Assembly: GCA_900769775.1 (NCBI GenBank) | Contig: CAAGHT010000097.1 | Location: 1-7,326, forward strand | Reading direction: 5' to 3' | Length of the DNA: 7,326 nucleotides | From: Clostridia bacterium | GTDB lineage: Bacteria > Bacillota > Clostridia > Oscillospirales > Acutalibacteraceae | Part shown: piece by piece, positions 1-6,469 of the stretch | Numbering within the stretch: the stretch's first letter is position 1 | How the letters are laid out: the number at the start of each line of letters is the position of its first letter | The notes under the pieces: model-generated | Databases searched by the model: none | Seen by the model: the letters and a program-made list of their open reading frames with translations, nothing else | Told to the model about the DNA's origin: nothing | Translations under genes and position numbers: made by a program

Positions 1-734
1 GTCTTATAAAGCTTGCTCGAATGAGAGAATATTTTGACTTTGGCTTAAAATATTTAAAACCGAAATCAAAGTATGTTAAAACTATCATAAAGTTAGGACT
101 TCCCTCAGGACTTACTCAAGCAATCTTCTCGTCGGCTATGATAGTTGTTCAGTCTCTTACAAATCAGTTTGGAGAGCAGTTTATTGCTGCGAATATAATT
201 GTAATGAGGGTTGACGGTTTTGCTATGATGCCGAATTTCTCTTTCGGTACAGCGCTTACAACCTATGCGGGACAAAATGTTGGTGCAGGTCTTTATGACA
301 GAGTTCGCAAAGGTGCAAAGCAGGGAACACTGCTTGCAGTCGGCTGTTCTGCAACCATTACGGGTATAATTCTTTTGTTCGGAAAGTCGCTTATGAGCGT
401 ATTCACAAACACGGCAGAGCTTGTTGATATGAGCTATTATCTGATGACTATTCTCGCAGTTGGATATATTGCCGTTGCGGTAACTCAAAGTCTTTCGGGA
501 ATTATGAGGGGCGCAGGAGACACCATGACTCCTATGTGGATATCCCTCATTACAACGGTAGTGATCAGAGTGCCTATTGCTTATGGACTCTCGTATCTTA
601 CTCGAACCGAAGCGCTTCCCGTTGGTAGATTTGAATGTATTCAAATATCGCTTCTTTCATCCTGGATACTCGGTGCTGTTTTAACTACTATCTTCTATGC
701 TCGCGGTGGCTGGAAAAAGAGGGCATTAAATTAA
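1..734 (+). CDS. MATE-family efflux transporter, C-terminal part (5' end cut by window)
   Basis: The reading frame is open from the window edge (codons start at base 3) to TAA at 732-734, giving about 243 residues. MATE transporters are usually about 450 residues, so this is roughly the C-terminal half, and the ATG at 21 is an internal methionine. Visible family marks are the AGQNVGAGLYDRVRKG stretch (the MATE G-x-x-x-G-A...R motif), the later GIMRGAGDTMTPMW motif typical of clostridial DinF/NorM-like members, and several hydrophobic segments, for example at bases 330-400, 430-510 and 640-705. MATE proteins sit in the cytoplasmic membrane and export drugs or cationic compounds in exchange for H+ or Na+; the substrate cannot be read from the sequence. 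The protein ends in a basic tail (GGWKKRALN). The next gene starts 13 bases downstream, so the two are probably co-transcribed. Family assignment is firm; the specific role is unknown. Confidence 0.88.
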   Translation, partial: LIKLARMREYFDFGLKYLKPKSKYVKTIIKLGLPSGLTQAIFSSAMIVVQSLTNQFGEQFIAANIIVMRVDGFAMMPNFSFGTALTTYAGQNVGAGLYDRVRKGAKQGTLLAVGCSATITGIILLFGKSLMSVFTNTAELVDMSYYLMTILAVGYIAVAVTQSLSGIMRGAGDTMTPMWISLITTVVIRVPIAYGLSYLTRTEALPVGRFECIQISLLSSWILGAVLTTIFYARGGWKKRALN

Positions 735-747
735 AAAGGAGACAGTT

Positions 748-1351
748 ATGAAAAGGATTATCTCATTATTCGCAGCAGTTGTAATTATGTGTGTTGTCCT
801 TGCGGCGCCTGCTTCGGCAGCGGCTCCCCATAAGGGAGATTTACTGCACGAGCTTCCGCCCTTTAATACACGAAAAGAAGTTAGCCTCATTGATAATTCC
901 AAGCTTCAGGATGGCGAATTCACAATGTCTTGGGAAGCGTTTGAAGGCGCTGAAAAATATTCCGTAAGAGTGTTTTTCAACATTTATCGTACCGATAAAA
1001 ACATCGGTCTTGAGTTTATATTCCGCGAGGAGTATATAACCGAAGAAAACCCTTACTATATCGGGACTTAAGCCTTTAACACGCTATATCATCATAGTTT
1101 ATGCTCTTGATGAGGCGGGCAATGAAATAGCTACATATGACCGTATGCCTCTGTGTACCGTTGAAGGCTGGGGTATTCACGATGATGAAGAAGCTATAGA
1201 GGAGCAGAATGCTGAAGGCAAGGAAAAAGAAGGCATTTCTACAACTCTTTTAATTGTAATAATTGCTGCAGCTGTAGTCGTGGTAGCTGTTATTGTTGTG
1301 ATGATAATTGTCCTTTCTGCCGACAAGAAAAAATACGCTAATAAGGAATAA
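748..1351 (+). pseudogene. Secreted, membrane-anchored fibronectin-III-like protein, interrupted by a frameshift
   Basis: An AAGGAG ribosome binding site at 736-741 precedes ATG 748. The first frame encodes 107 residues: a clear signal peptide (basic MKR, hydrophobic core, APASA cleavage region at about residues 20-25) and the first half of an Fn3-like fold (TMSWEAFEGAEKYSVRVF). It then hits TAA at 1069-1071. The +1 frame is open from 1040 and continues sensibly with ISGLKPLTRYIIIVYALDEA, the typical second half of an Fn3 domain. An acidic linker, a hydrophobic membrane segment (bases about 1241-1318) and a basic tail (DKKKYANKE) follow, ending at 1351. Dropping one base near 1057 would restore a protein of about 200 residues: signal peptide, one Fn3-like domain, linker, C-terminal anchor, with its domain outside the cell. 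The cause may be a true mutation or a sequencing/assembly error. Its role is unknown; linkage to the MATE gene is only positional. Confidence 0.75.
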
Positions 1352-1354
1352 AAT

Positions 1355-1387
1355 AAACCCGAAACGGAAACTTCCGTTTCGGGTTTT
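1355..1387. terminator. Bidirectional intrinsic terminator between convergent genes
   Basis: The arms 1355-1369 (AAACCCGAAACGGAA) and 1372-1386 are perfect reverse complements, forming a very stable hairpin with a minimal loop. On the + strand the right arm runs into TTTT (1384-1387); on the - strand the hairpin is followed by GGGTTTATTTTATT. It lies 3 bases after the stop of the + strand anchored-protein gene and 4 bases from the stop of the - strand DAHP synthase, so it can end transcription from both sides. Confidence 0.9.
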
Positions 1388-1391
1388 ACTA

Positions 1392-2420
1392 TTAAAGTGA
1401 GTCGGCAATATCAAGAATAAGTCTTTCGGATTTTTCCCATCCGAGGCAGGGGTCAGTAATAGATTTGCCGTATACGCCTTCGCCAATCTTCTGGCATCCG
1501 TCCTCGATATAGCTTTCAATCATAAGACCCTTAACCATTCTGTGAATATCGGTTGAGTGACGGCGGGAGTGAAGCACTTCTTTGGCAATTCTTATCTGCT
1601 CCATATACTGCTTGTTTGAATTAGAGTGGTTAACATCGATAATTACAGCCATATTGTTGAGAACTCTCTTTGAGTAGTCCTCATAAAGACGGACGAGGTC
1701 TTCATAATGGTAATTGGGAATAGATTGTCCGTGCTTATTGACTGAGCCTCTCAGTATTGCGTGTGAAAGCTCGTTTCCGCTTGTGGAAACCTCAGCTCCG
1801 CGGTAGATAAAATCATGCGGGTGCTGAGCGGCCGTAACCGAGTTCATCATAACTGAGAAATCACCACTTGTCGGATTTTTCATACCTACGGGAATATTCA
1901 TTCCTGAACTGACAAGTCTGTGCTGCTGATTCTCAACTGAACGCGCACCAATTGCTACATAGCCGAGAATATCATCAAGATATGCAAAATTTTCGGGATA
2001 AAGCATCTCATCTGCACAGGAGAAGCCGGTGTCTTCAACGGCGCGCTTATGCAAATCGCGAATAGAGAGCAAACCCCTCAGCATATCAGGCTTTTTATTG
2101 GGGTCGGGCTGATGAATCATTCCCTTATAACCGTCACCTGTTGTACGAGGCTTGTTAGTATATATTCGGGGGATAATGAGAACCTTGTCCGAAACCCTAT
2201 CCTGAATCTTTTTAAGTCTTCCGATATAGTCGAGAACAGACTCCTCGCTATCGGCTGAGCAGGGACCAATAATCAGAATAAATTTATCCGATTCACCCTT
2301 AAAAACCTTGGCGATCTCCTTGTCTCTTGCGGCTTTTTTCTCGATCACAGAAGAAGAAAGGGGATAGTCTCGTTTAATTTCTTCGGGAGCGGGCAAAGCC
2401 ACTCTTATTTCCATTGACAT
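1392..2420 (-). CDS. aroF: 3-deoxy-7-phosphoheptulonate (DAHP) synthase, class I
   Basis: This cytoplasmic enzyme condenses phosphoenolpyruvate with erythrose 4-phosphate, the first step of the shikimate pathway to aromatic amino acids. The 342-residue product matches the E. coli AroF/G/H type in length. Conserved elements are in order: IIGPCSAD (51-57), NKPRTTGDGYKG (89-100, substrate-binding loop), GARSVENQQHR (158-168), PVGMKNPTSGDFS (177-189), ILRG (222-225), IDVNHSNSNKQ (261-271), MIESY (300-304) and YGKSITDPCLGW (317-328). The four metal ligands of the family are present: C54, H265, E302 and D323. I chose ATG at 2420 because a GGAAGG ribosome binding site lies 8 bases upstream; the upstream in-frame GTG at 2429 overlaps that site. 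The gene has its own promoter and ends at the shared terminator. It is divergent from the purine operon. Feedback type (Phe, Tyr or Trp) cannot be told from the sequence. Confidence 0.95.
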   Translation of the reverse strand: MSMEIRVALPAPEEIKRDYPLSSSVIEKKAARDKEIAKVFKGESDKFILIIGPCSADSEESVLDYIGRLKKIQDRVSDKVLIIPRIYTNKPRTTGDGYKGMIHQPDPNKKPDMLRGLLSIRDLHKRAVEDTGFSCADEMLYPENFAYLDDILGYVAIGARSVENQQHRLVSSGMNIPVGMKNPTSGDFSVMMNSVTAAQHPHDFIYRGAEVSTSGNELSHAILRGSVNKHGQSIPNYHYEDLVRLYEDYSKRVLNNMAVIIDVNHSNSNKQYMEQIRIAKEVLHSRRHSTDIHRMVKGLMIESYIEDGCQKIGEGVYGKSITDPCLGWEKSERLILDIADSL

Positions 2421-2443
2421 AATTTTCACCTTCCATATTTAGA

Positions 2444-2476
2444 ATTATATTATATCACTTTTTAAAGAGATTTCAA
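2444..2476 (-). promoter_or_regulatory. Sigma-A promoter of the DAHP synthase gene
   Basis: Read on the minus strand: -35 TTGAAA (2476-2471), a 16-base spacer, and -10 TATAAT (2454-2449). A second overlapping TATAAT lies at 2449-2444, but its spacing of 21 is too long for this -35. Transcription would start near 2442, giving a leader of only about 20 bases that contains the GGAAGG ribosome binding site, with no room for an attenuator. Confidence 0.75.
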
Positions 2477-2535
2477 GGGGTTAACTTTTAGTGATTTTTA
2501 ATCAAAATTGGTTTGCTTTAAGCATCTTATTTTAC

Positions 2536-2564
2536 TTGACTTAACATAAGCGTAATAGTATAAT
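2536..2564 (+). promoter_or_regulatory. Sigma-A promoter of the purine operon
   Basis: TTGACT (2536-2541) and a perfect TATAAT (2559-2564) are separated by exactly 17 bases, a near-consensus housekeeping promoter. The start point would be about 2571, giving a leader of about 150 bases before purE that contains the ZTP aptamer and its terminator. The strong core promoter suggests that control is mainly after initiation, through the riboswitch. I saw no convincing PurR-type operator around it. Confidence 0.85.
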
Positions 2565-2601
2565 ATATATAACTTAATTTTCTATATTTTTAGGGTTTTT
2601 G

Positions 2602-2669
2602 TTACTGACGGATAGGTGGGGCACCACAAGGGAGCAAAAATACCGCGACTATGTCGACCGTCTGGGCAA
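2602..2669 (+). promoter_or_regulatory. ZTP/ZMP riboswitch aptamer (pfl motif)
   Basis: The leader carries the hallmarks of the ZTP class. A 5' strand CTGACGG (2605-2611) is followed by hairpin GTGG-GGCA-CCAC (2616-2627) and the conserved GGGAGC element (2630-2635). After a linker with a small CGAC/GTCG hairpin (2646-2656) comes the 3' signature CCGTCTGGGC (2658-2667). GACGG (2607-2611) pairs fully with CCGTC (2658-2662) to close helix P1. From established knowledge, this class binds ZMP/ZTP, purine intermediates that build up when 10-formyl-tetrahydrofolate is low, and usually turns on purine and one-carbon genes. Its place between promoter and purE fits. The 3' signature overlaps the 5' arm of the following terminator, so ligand binding should favour readthrough (an ON switch). 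Confidence 0.93.
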
Positions 2670-2707
2670 TTCAACCTTTTTATGTAGGGGTTGGAATGCC
2701 CTTTTTT
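2664..2707 (+). terminator. Riboswitch-controlled intrinsic terminator (expression platform)
   Basis: Left arm GGGCAATTCAACC (2664-2676) pairs with right arm GGTTGGAATGCCC (2689-2701) over 13 positions, with one A-A mismatch and one G-U pair. The 12-base loop spans 2677-2688, and six T follow (2702-2707). The first four bases of the left arm (GGGC) are also the end of the aptamer's conserved CTGGGC. The terminator and the ligand-bound aptamer therefore exclude each other. It ends 16 bases before the purE start. Confidence 0.92.
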
Positions 2708-2723
2708 GATTGGAGGAAATAGT

Positions 2724-3221
2724 ATGAAAAAAGTAGGAATATTAATGGGAAGCGATTCAGACCTTCCTATCATAAAAAAGGCTACCGATACACTTGAATC
2801 TTTCGGTATTCCTTTTGAAGTTCATATTTATTCTGCGCACAGAACTCCCGTAGAGGCTAGAGACTTTTCTGTAAATGCCCGAAAGAACGGCTTTGGTGTA
2901 ATCATTGCGGCGGCGGGAATGGCGGCTCACCTTGCAGGCGCTGTTGCCGCAAATACAACCCTCCCTGTTATCGGTATACCTTGTAAGTCCTCAAATCTTG
3001 ACGGGATGGACGCTCTTCTTTCAACAGTTCAGATGCCGAGCGGTATTCCTGTTGCTACCGTTGCTATAAACGGAGGTGCAAATGCGGCTTTGCTTGCAGC
3101 GCAGATTCTAGCGGTTGAGGATGCCGAATTAGCGGACAAGCTTGATAATAAAAGAGCAAAAGACGCTGCTGCGGTTTTAGCTAAGGATGCAGTGGTTTTA
3201 GAAAAACTAAATAATTTATAA
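2724..3221 (+). CDS. purE: N5-carboxyaminoimidazole ribonucleotide mutase, class I PurE
   Basis: PurE catalyses the AIR carboxylation step of purine synthesis, classically converting N5-CAIR (made by PurK) to CAIR. The 165-residue product has the usual length and motifs: GSDSD (9-13), SAHRTP (37-42, with the conserved His39), AGMAAHLAGAVAA (64-76, with His69), and SSNLDGMDALLSTVQMPSG followed by GGANAALLAAQIL (117-129). SAHRTP marks class I, as opposed to the SAHK of the class II AIR carboxylases. The start is ATG 2724, with GGAGG at 2712-2716 spaced 7 bases. An upstream in-frame TTG at 2691 lies inside the terminator stem and is not credible. It is the first gene of the riboswitch-controlled operon. 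No purK is in the window; it may lie elsewhere, or the enzyme may rely on CO2-rich conditions. Confidence 0.95.
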   Translation: MKKVGILMGSDSDLPIIKKATDTLESFGIPFEVHIYSAHRTPVEARDFSVNARKNGFGVIIAAAGMAAHLAGAVAANTTLPVIGIPCKSSNLDGMDALLSTVQMPSGIPVATVAINGGANAALLAAQILAVEDAELADKLDNKRAKDAAAVLAKDAVVLEKLNNL

Positions 3222-3248
3222 TTTCAATATCAAAAGGAGTAATTTAAA

Positions 3249-3935
3249 ATGGAAAAGAAACTTGTTTACACAGGAAAAACAAAGAATGTTTACGCACTCG
3301 ATAACGGAAACTATGAGCTTCTATTTAAAGACGATTGCACCGGCAAGGATGGAGTTTTTGATCCGGGCGAAAATTCTGTTGGTCTTACGATTGACGGTGT
3401 TGGCGATGTAAACCTTCGTATGTCTATATATTTCTTTGAAAAGGTTAATGCCGCAGGCATCAAGACTCACTATGTGAGTGCTGACCTTGATAAAACCACT
3501 ATGGAGGTTCTCCCTGCCAAGGCTTTCGGTAAGGGACTTGAGGTTATCTGCCGCCACAAGGCTGTGGGAAGCTTCTACCGCCGTTACAGTGATTACGTTG
3601 AAGAGGGAGCAGATCTTCCCGCATATGTAGAGACTACCTTCAAGAATGATGAAAAGGGTGACCCCCTCGTAACTAAGGACGGCCTCGTAGACCTCGGCGT
3701 TATGACTGCCCAGCAGTATGACGACATTAAGATTATGACTCAGCAGATTACAAAGATCGTTGCCGATGACCTTCTCGAGAAGGGACTTGTGCTTTACGAT
3801 ATTAAGTTTGAGTTTGGCTATGACGCTGACGGTAATGTAATGCTTATTGATGAGATTGCTTCCGGCAATATGAGAGTTTATAAGAATGGCGAGTATATCG
3901 ATCCTATGACTCTCTCTAAGCTTTTCTTTGCTTAA
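3249..3935 (+). CDS. purC: Phosphoribosylaminoimidazole-succinocarboxamide (SAICAR) synthase, divergent short form
   Basis: PurC uses ATP to join CAIR and aspartate into SAICAR. Family features are the N-terminal LVYTGKTKNVY (5-15, ATP-site strand and loop), EVICRHKAVGSFYRRY (98-113, equivalent to the VVRN..AGS substrate region), GDPLVTKDGL (137-146) and LYDIKFEFG (182-190) followed by MLIDEIASGN (198-207). It departs from the common bacterial form in three ways. Around residues 28-50 a longer segment (KDDCTGKDGVFDPGEN) replaces KDSATAFNGEKK. The usual SPD..R.WD motif is replaced by ASGNMRVYKNGEYIDP. The protein stops at 228 residues, lacking the last helix of about 25 residues found in, for example, B. 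subtilis PurC. AAGGAG (3234-3239) supports ATG 3249, 27 bases after purE. Assignment rests on motifs and on position between purE and purF; a related ATP-grasp-like activity is unlikely. Confidence 0.88.
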   Translation: MEKKLVYTGKTKNVYALDNGNYELLFKDDCTGKDGVFDPGENSVGLTIDGVGDVNLRMSIYFFEKVNAAGIKTHYVSADLDKTTMEVLPAKAFGKGLEVICRHKAVGSFYRRYSDYVEEGADLPAYVETTFKNDEKGDPLVTKDGLVDLGVMTAQQYDDIKIMTQQITKIVADDLLEKGLVLYDIKFEFGYDADGNVMLIDEIASGNMRVYKNGEYIDPMTLSKLFFA

Positions 3936-3973
3936 TAACCGAATAAAAAACTATATCCTATAAGGAGTAAATT

Positions 3974-5398
3974 ATGGGTGGATTTTTCGGAGCAGTTTGT
4001 CACGAGGATGCCGTTTCTGATGTTTTCTTCGGAACAGACTACCATTCACACTTGGGAACGCGCAGAGCAGGTATGGCTGTATTTGATCCTGAAATAGGTC
4101 TTCAGCGCGAGATTCATAATATTCAGAACTCACCCTTCCGTACAAAGTTTGAGGATGTATTTGACGAAATGAAGGGAACGGCGGCGATCGGCTGTATCAG
4201 CGACTACGATCCGCAGCCGCTCCTTATTCGTTCAAATCACGGAACCTATGCTATCTGCGTTATCGGAAGAATAAACAATGCCGAGGCTCTGATAGACAGA
4301 TATCTCAAAGAAAATATAGGTCATTTCGGAGCTATGACGGGCGGTAAGGTAAATTCTACTGAGCTTGTCGGTGCACTTATTAATCAGAAATGCACTATAT
4401 GTGAGGGCATTAAGTTTGCCCAAAGCGAGATAGACGGTACCGCATCAATTCTTATCCTTCGTGATAACGGAAGTATTATTGCTGCAAGAGACCGCCTCGG
4501 CAGAATACCGATAAGCGTCGGTAAGAGGGAAGACGGACACTGCGTTTCCTTCGAGCCCTTTGCCTTTACAAAGCTTGGCTATGATGTTGTTAAGGAGCTC
4601 GGCCCCGGAGAAATTGTTGAGATTCAGGCTGACCGTATGATTCAGCTTGCCGCTCCCGGCGAAAAGATGAAAATATGTGCTTTTCTTTGGAGCTATTATG
4701 GCTATTCAACCTCAACCTATGAGGGCGTTAATGTTGAGGTAATGCGTTACCGCAACGGCAATATTATGGCAAAGCGTGATATTGAAAACGGTATTGCCAA
4801 AACAATAGATTATGTTGGAGGCGTGCCCGATTCGGGAACACCTCACGCAATCGGATATGCGCATACGAGCGGCGTTCAGTTCGCACGTGCATTTATTAAA
4901 TATACTCCCACATGGTCTCGAAGCTTTACTCCTCAGAATCAGAAGGAAAGAAATCGAGTTGCTCGAATGAAACAGATTCCTGTACACGAGCTGATTCAGG
5001 ATAAAAACCTCCTCTTTGTCGATGACTCGATAGTCCGCGGTACTCAGCTTAAGGAAACGGTTGATTTTCTCTATGATAACGGAGCAAGGAGCGTGCATAT
5101 CCGCTCGGCTTGTCCTCCTATAATGTTCGGCTGTAAGTATCTCAGCTTTACAAGAGCAACAAGCGATATGGAGCTGATTGCCCGAAGAACTATTTTTGAG
5201 CTTGAGGGCGAGGAAGGCTTTAATCATATCGAAGAGTACTCAGATCCCGATACGGAAAGAGGTAAGAATCTTCGTGAGCATATCTGCAGAGAGCTTCACT
5301 TTGCATCACTTGAATTCCAGTCTTTGCAAGGAATAATCGATGCAATCGGCATCCCCCCTGAAAATCTTTGCACCTACTGTTGGAATGGAAAGGAATAA
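3974..5398 (+). CDS. purF: PurF-family amidophosphoribosyltransferase with a degenerate glutaminase domain
   Basis: PurF normally makes phosphoribosylamine from PRPP and glutamine. The 474-residue product aligns along its whole length. The C-terminal phosphoribosyltransferase domain is intact: VGGVPDSGTPHAIGYA (281-296), the flexible-loop region (309-335) and the PRPP loop LFVDDSIVRGT (347-357). Cysteines at 235, 387, 466 and 469 match the four [4Fe-4S] ligands of the B. subtilis type. The N-terminal Ntn-hydrolase domain keeps its fold pattern but not its chemistry: MGGFFGAVCHED replaces ECGVFGIWGHEE, so the nucleophile Cys is Gly2. HRGQ is HLGT, the HVRY Arg is Ser, NGN is IGR, and SDTE is NSTE. 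Ammonia-dependent synthesis, an external ammonia donor or a regulatory role are possible. AAGGAG (3963-3967 region) supports ATG 3974. There is no propeptide, in keeping with the lost Cys. Family firm; exact reaction uncertain. Confidence 0.85.
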   Translation: MGGFFGAVCHEDAVSDVFFGTDYHSHLGTRRAGMAVFDPEIGLQREIHNIQNSPFRTKFEDVFDEMKGTAAIGCISDYDPQPLLIRSNHGTYAICVIGRINNAEALIDRYLKENIGHFGAMTGGKVNSTELVGALINQKCTICEGIKFAQSEIDGTASILILRDNGSIIAARDRLGRIPISVGKREDGHCVSFEPFAFTKLGYDVVKELGPGEIVEIQADRMIQLAAPGEKMKICAFLWSYYGYSTSTYEGVNVEVMRYRNGNIMAKRDIENGIAKTIDYVGGVPDSGTPHAIGYAHTSGVQFARAFIKYTPTWSRSFTPQNQKERNRVARMKQIPVHELIQDKNLLFVDDSIVRGTQLKETVDFLYDNGARSVHIRSACPPIMFGCKYLSFTRATSDMELIARRTIFELEGEEGFNHIEEYSDPDTERGKNLREHICRELHFASLEFQSLQGIIDAIGIPPENLCTYCWNGKE

Positions 5399-5404
5399 AA
5401 AACT

Positions 5405-6448
5405 ATGCATAACAAATCTAAATCGGACAGCTACGCAGCCGCAGGTGTTGATATTACTGCAGGCTACAAGTCTGTTGAACTTATGAAAAAACATATTGCC
5501 CGCACAAAGAACGAGGGCTGCCTTGATGATGTCGGCGGATTCGGCGGCTGCTTTGGACTTAACCTTGAAGGTATTTCAGAGCCTGTTTTAGTCGCAGGAA
5601 CCGATGGTTGCGGCACAAAGGTTAAGCTAGCACAGCTCCTTGATAAGCATGACACTATCGGTATCGATGCTGTTGCTATGTGTGTTAACGATATTATCTG
5701 CTGCGGCGCGAAGCCCCTTTTCTTCCTTGACTATATCGCTTGCGGTAAGAACTATCCCGAAAAAATAGCCGATATTGTCGGCGGTGTTGCAGAGGGCTGT
5801 GTTCAGGCTGGCTGTGCACTTATCGGCGGTGAAACCGCTGAGCACCCCGGTCTTATGCCCGAGAATGACTATGACCTTGCAGGCTATTGCACAGGTATTG
5901 TGGACAAGAAGAAAATTCTTGATAACAGCAAGGTATCTGACGGCGATGTTATTATCGCCCTCGCTTCTACCGGCGTTCATTCAAACGGCTTCTCTCTTGT
6001 AAGAAAGGTCTTTGATATAGAGTCTGCCGACCTTAATGCCTATAAAGAGGAGCTTGGCGGCAAGACCCTCGGTGAAACACTTCTCACCCCCACAAAGATT
6101 TATGTTAAGTCTATGCTTGCTCTTATGAAAGAGGTAGAGGTTAAGGCCGTATCTCACATTACTGGCGGCGGCTTTTATGAGAATATTCCGAGAAGCCTTC
6201 CCGCAGGCTACTCTGCAAAGATAAAGAAGAGCGATGTTCGCGTGCTTCCTATCTTTGAACTTATTGCAAAGGTTGGCAATATCCCCGAGCGCGATATGTA
6301 CAACACCTTCAATATGGGTGTTGGAATGAGCGTTATAGTAAAGGCAGAGGATGCCGAAAAGGCAGTTGAAATCCTTAATGCCAACGGCGAGACCGCTTAT
6401 CTCCTTGGTGAAATTGTAAAGAGCGATGAAGGCGTTATTTTAGAATAA
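5405..6448 (+). CDS. purM: Phosphoribosylformylglycinamidine cyclo-ligase (AIR synthetase)
   Basis: PurM closes the imidazole ring, turning FGAM into AIR with ATP; AIR is the substrate that PurE carboxylates. The 347-residue length is typical. Motifs are in order: DSYAAAGVDITAGYKSVELM (8-27, N-terminal substrate-binding segment), DDVGGFGGCFGL (41-52), the nucleotide-binding GTDGCGTKVKLA (65-76), IGIDAVAMCVNDI (85-97), IGGETAEHPGL (140-150) with YDLAGY (156-161), STGVHSNGFSL (188-198), ITGGGFYENIPRSLP, and TFNMGVGMSV. The start at ATG 5405 lies only 6 bases after the purF stop. Its AAAGGA site (5389-5394) sits inside the last codons of purF, which suggests translational coupling. The product is richer in cysteine than usual (for example CC at 99-100), without an obvious cluster motif. 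Orthodox member of the family. Confidence 0.97.
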   Translation: MHNKSKSDSYAAAGVDITAGYKSVELMKKHIARTKNEGCLDDVGGFGGCFGLNLEGISEPVLVAGTDGCGTKVKLAQLLDKHDTIGIDAVAMCVNDIICCGAKPLFFLDYIACGKNYPEKIADIVGGVAEGCVQAGCALIGGETAEHPGLMPENDYDLAGYCTGIVDKKKILDNSKVSDGDVIIALASTGVHSNGFSLVRKVFDIESADLNAYKEELGGKTLGETLLTPTKIYVKSMLALMKEVEVKAVSHITGGGFYENIPRSLPAGYSAKIKKSDVRVLPIFELIAKVGNIPERDMYNTFNMGVGMSVIVKAEDAEKAVEILNANGETAYLLGEIVKSDEGVILE

Positions 6449-6469
6449 TAATTTTTCGGTGGTGTAACT

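Noticed and set aside
105..644. 179-codon open frame on the minus strand inside the MATE gene
   Set aside because: Its composition (rich in Cys, His, Ser, Arg) is that of an antisense shadow; it has no ribosome binding site and no recognisable domain.
1064..1075. Programmed +1 frameshifting at the TAA of the Fn3-like gene
   Set aside because: There is no prfB-like CTT-TGA or other known slippery motif, and a shift at the stop codon would spoil the GLKPLT Fn3 motif. The change must occur a few codons earlier, which points to a simple indel.
2421..2429. GTG at 2429 as start of the DAHP synthase
   Set aside because: The GTG overlaps the GGAAGGTG ribosome binding site; that site is well spaced for ATG at 2420.
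2480..2535. Possible operator in the AT-rich stretch between the two promoters (for example GATTTTTAATC)
   Set aside because: The inverted match is only a few AT-rich bases and is expected by chance in such sequence.
2691..2723. In-frame TTG at 2691 as a longer purE start
   Set aside because: It lies in the right arm of the terminator, has no ribosome binding site, and would add residues not seen in PurE. ATG 2724 has GGAGG at ideal spacing.
2571..2723. Purine (guanine/adenine) riboswitch or T-box in the purE leader
   Set aside because: No three-way junction core of the purine class and no T-box TGGNACCGCG-type motif; the leader instead matches the ZTP signature element by element.
4712..5227. 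171-codon open frame on the minus strand inside the purF-like gene
   Set aside because: Antisense shadow of a conserved PRPP domain, with no ribosome binding site or family features.
5627..6002. Open frames on both strands inside purM (117 codons minus, 75 codons plus)
   Set aside because: They overlap highly conserved AIR synthetase motifs in another frame and carry no independent start signals.
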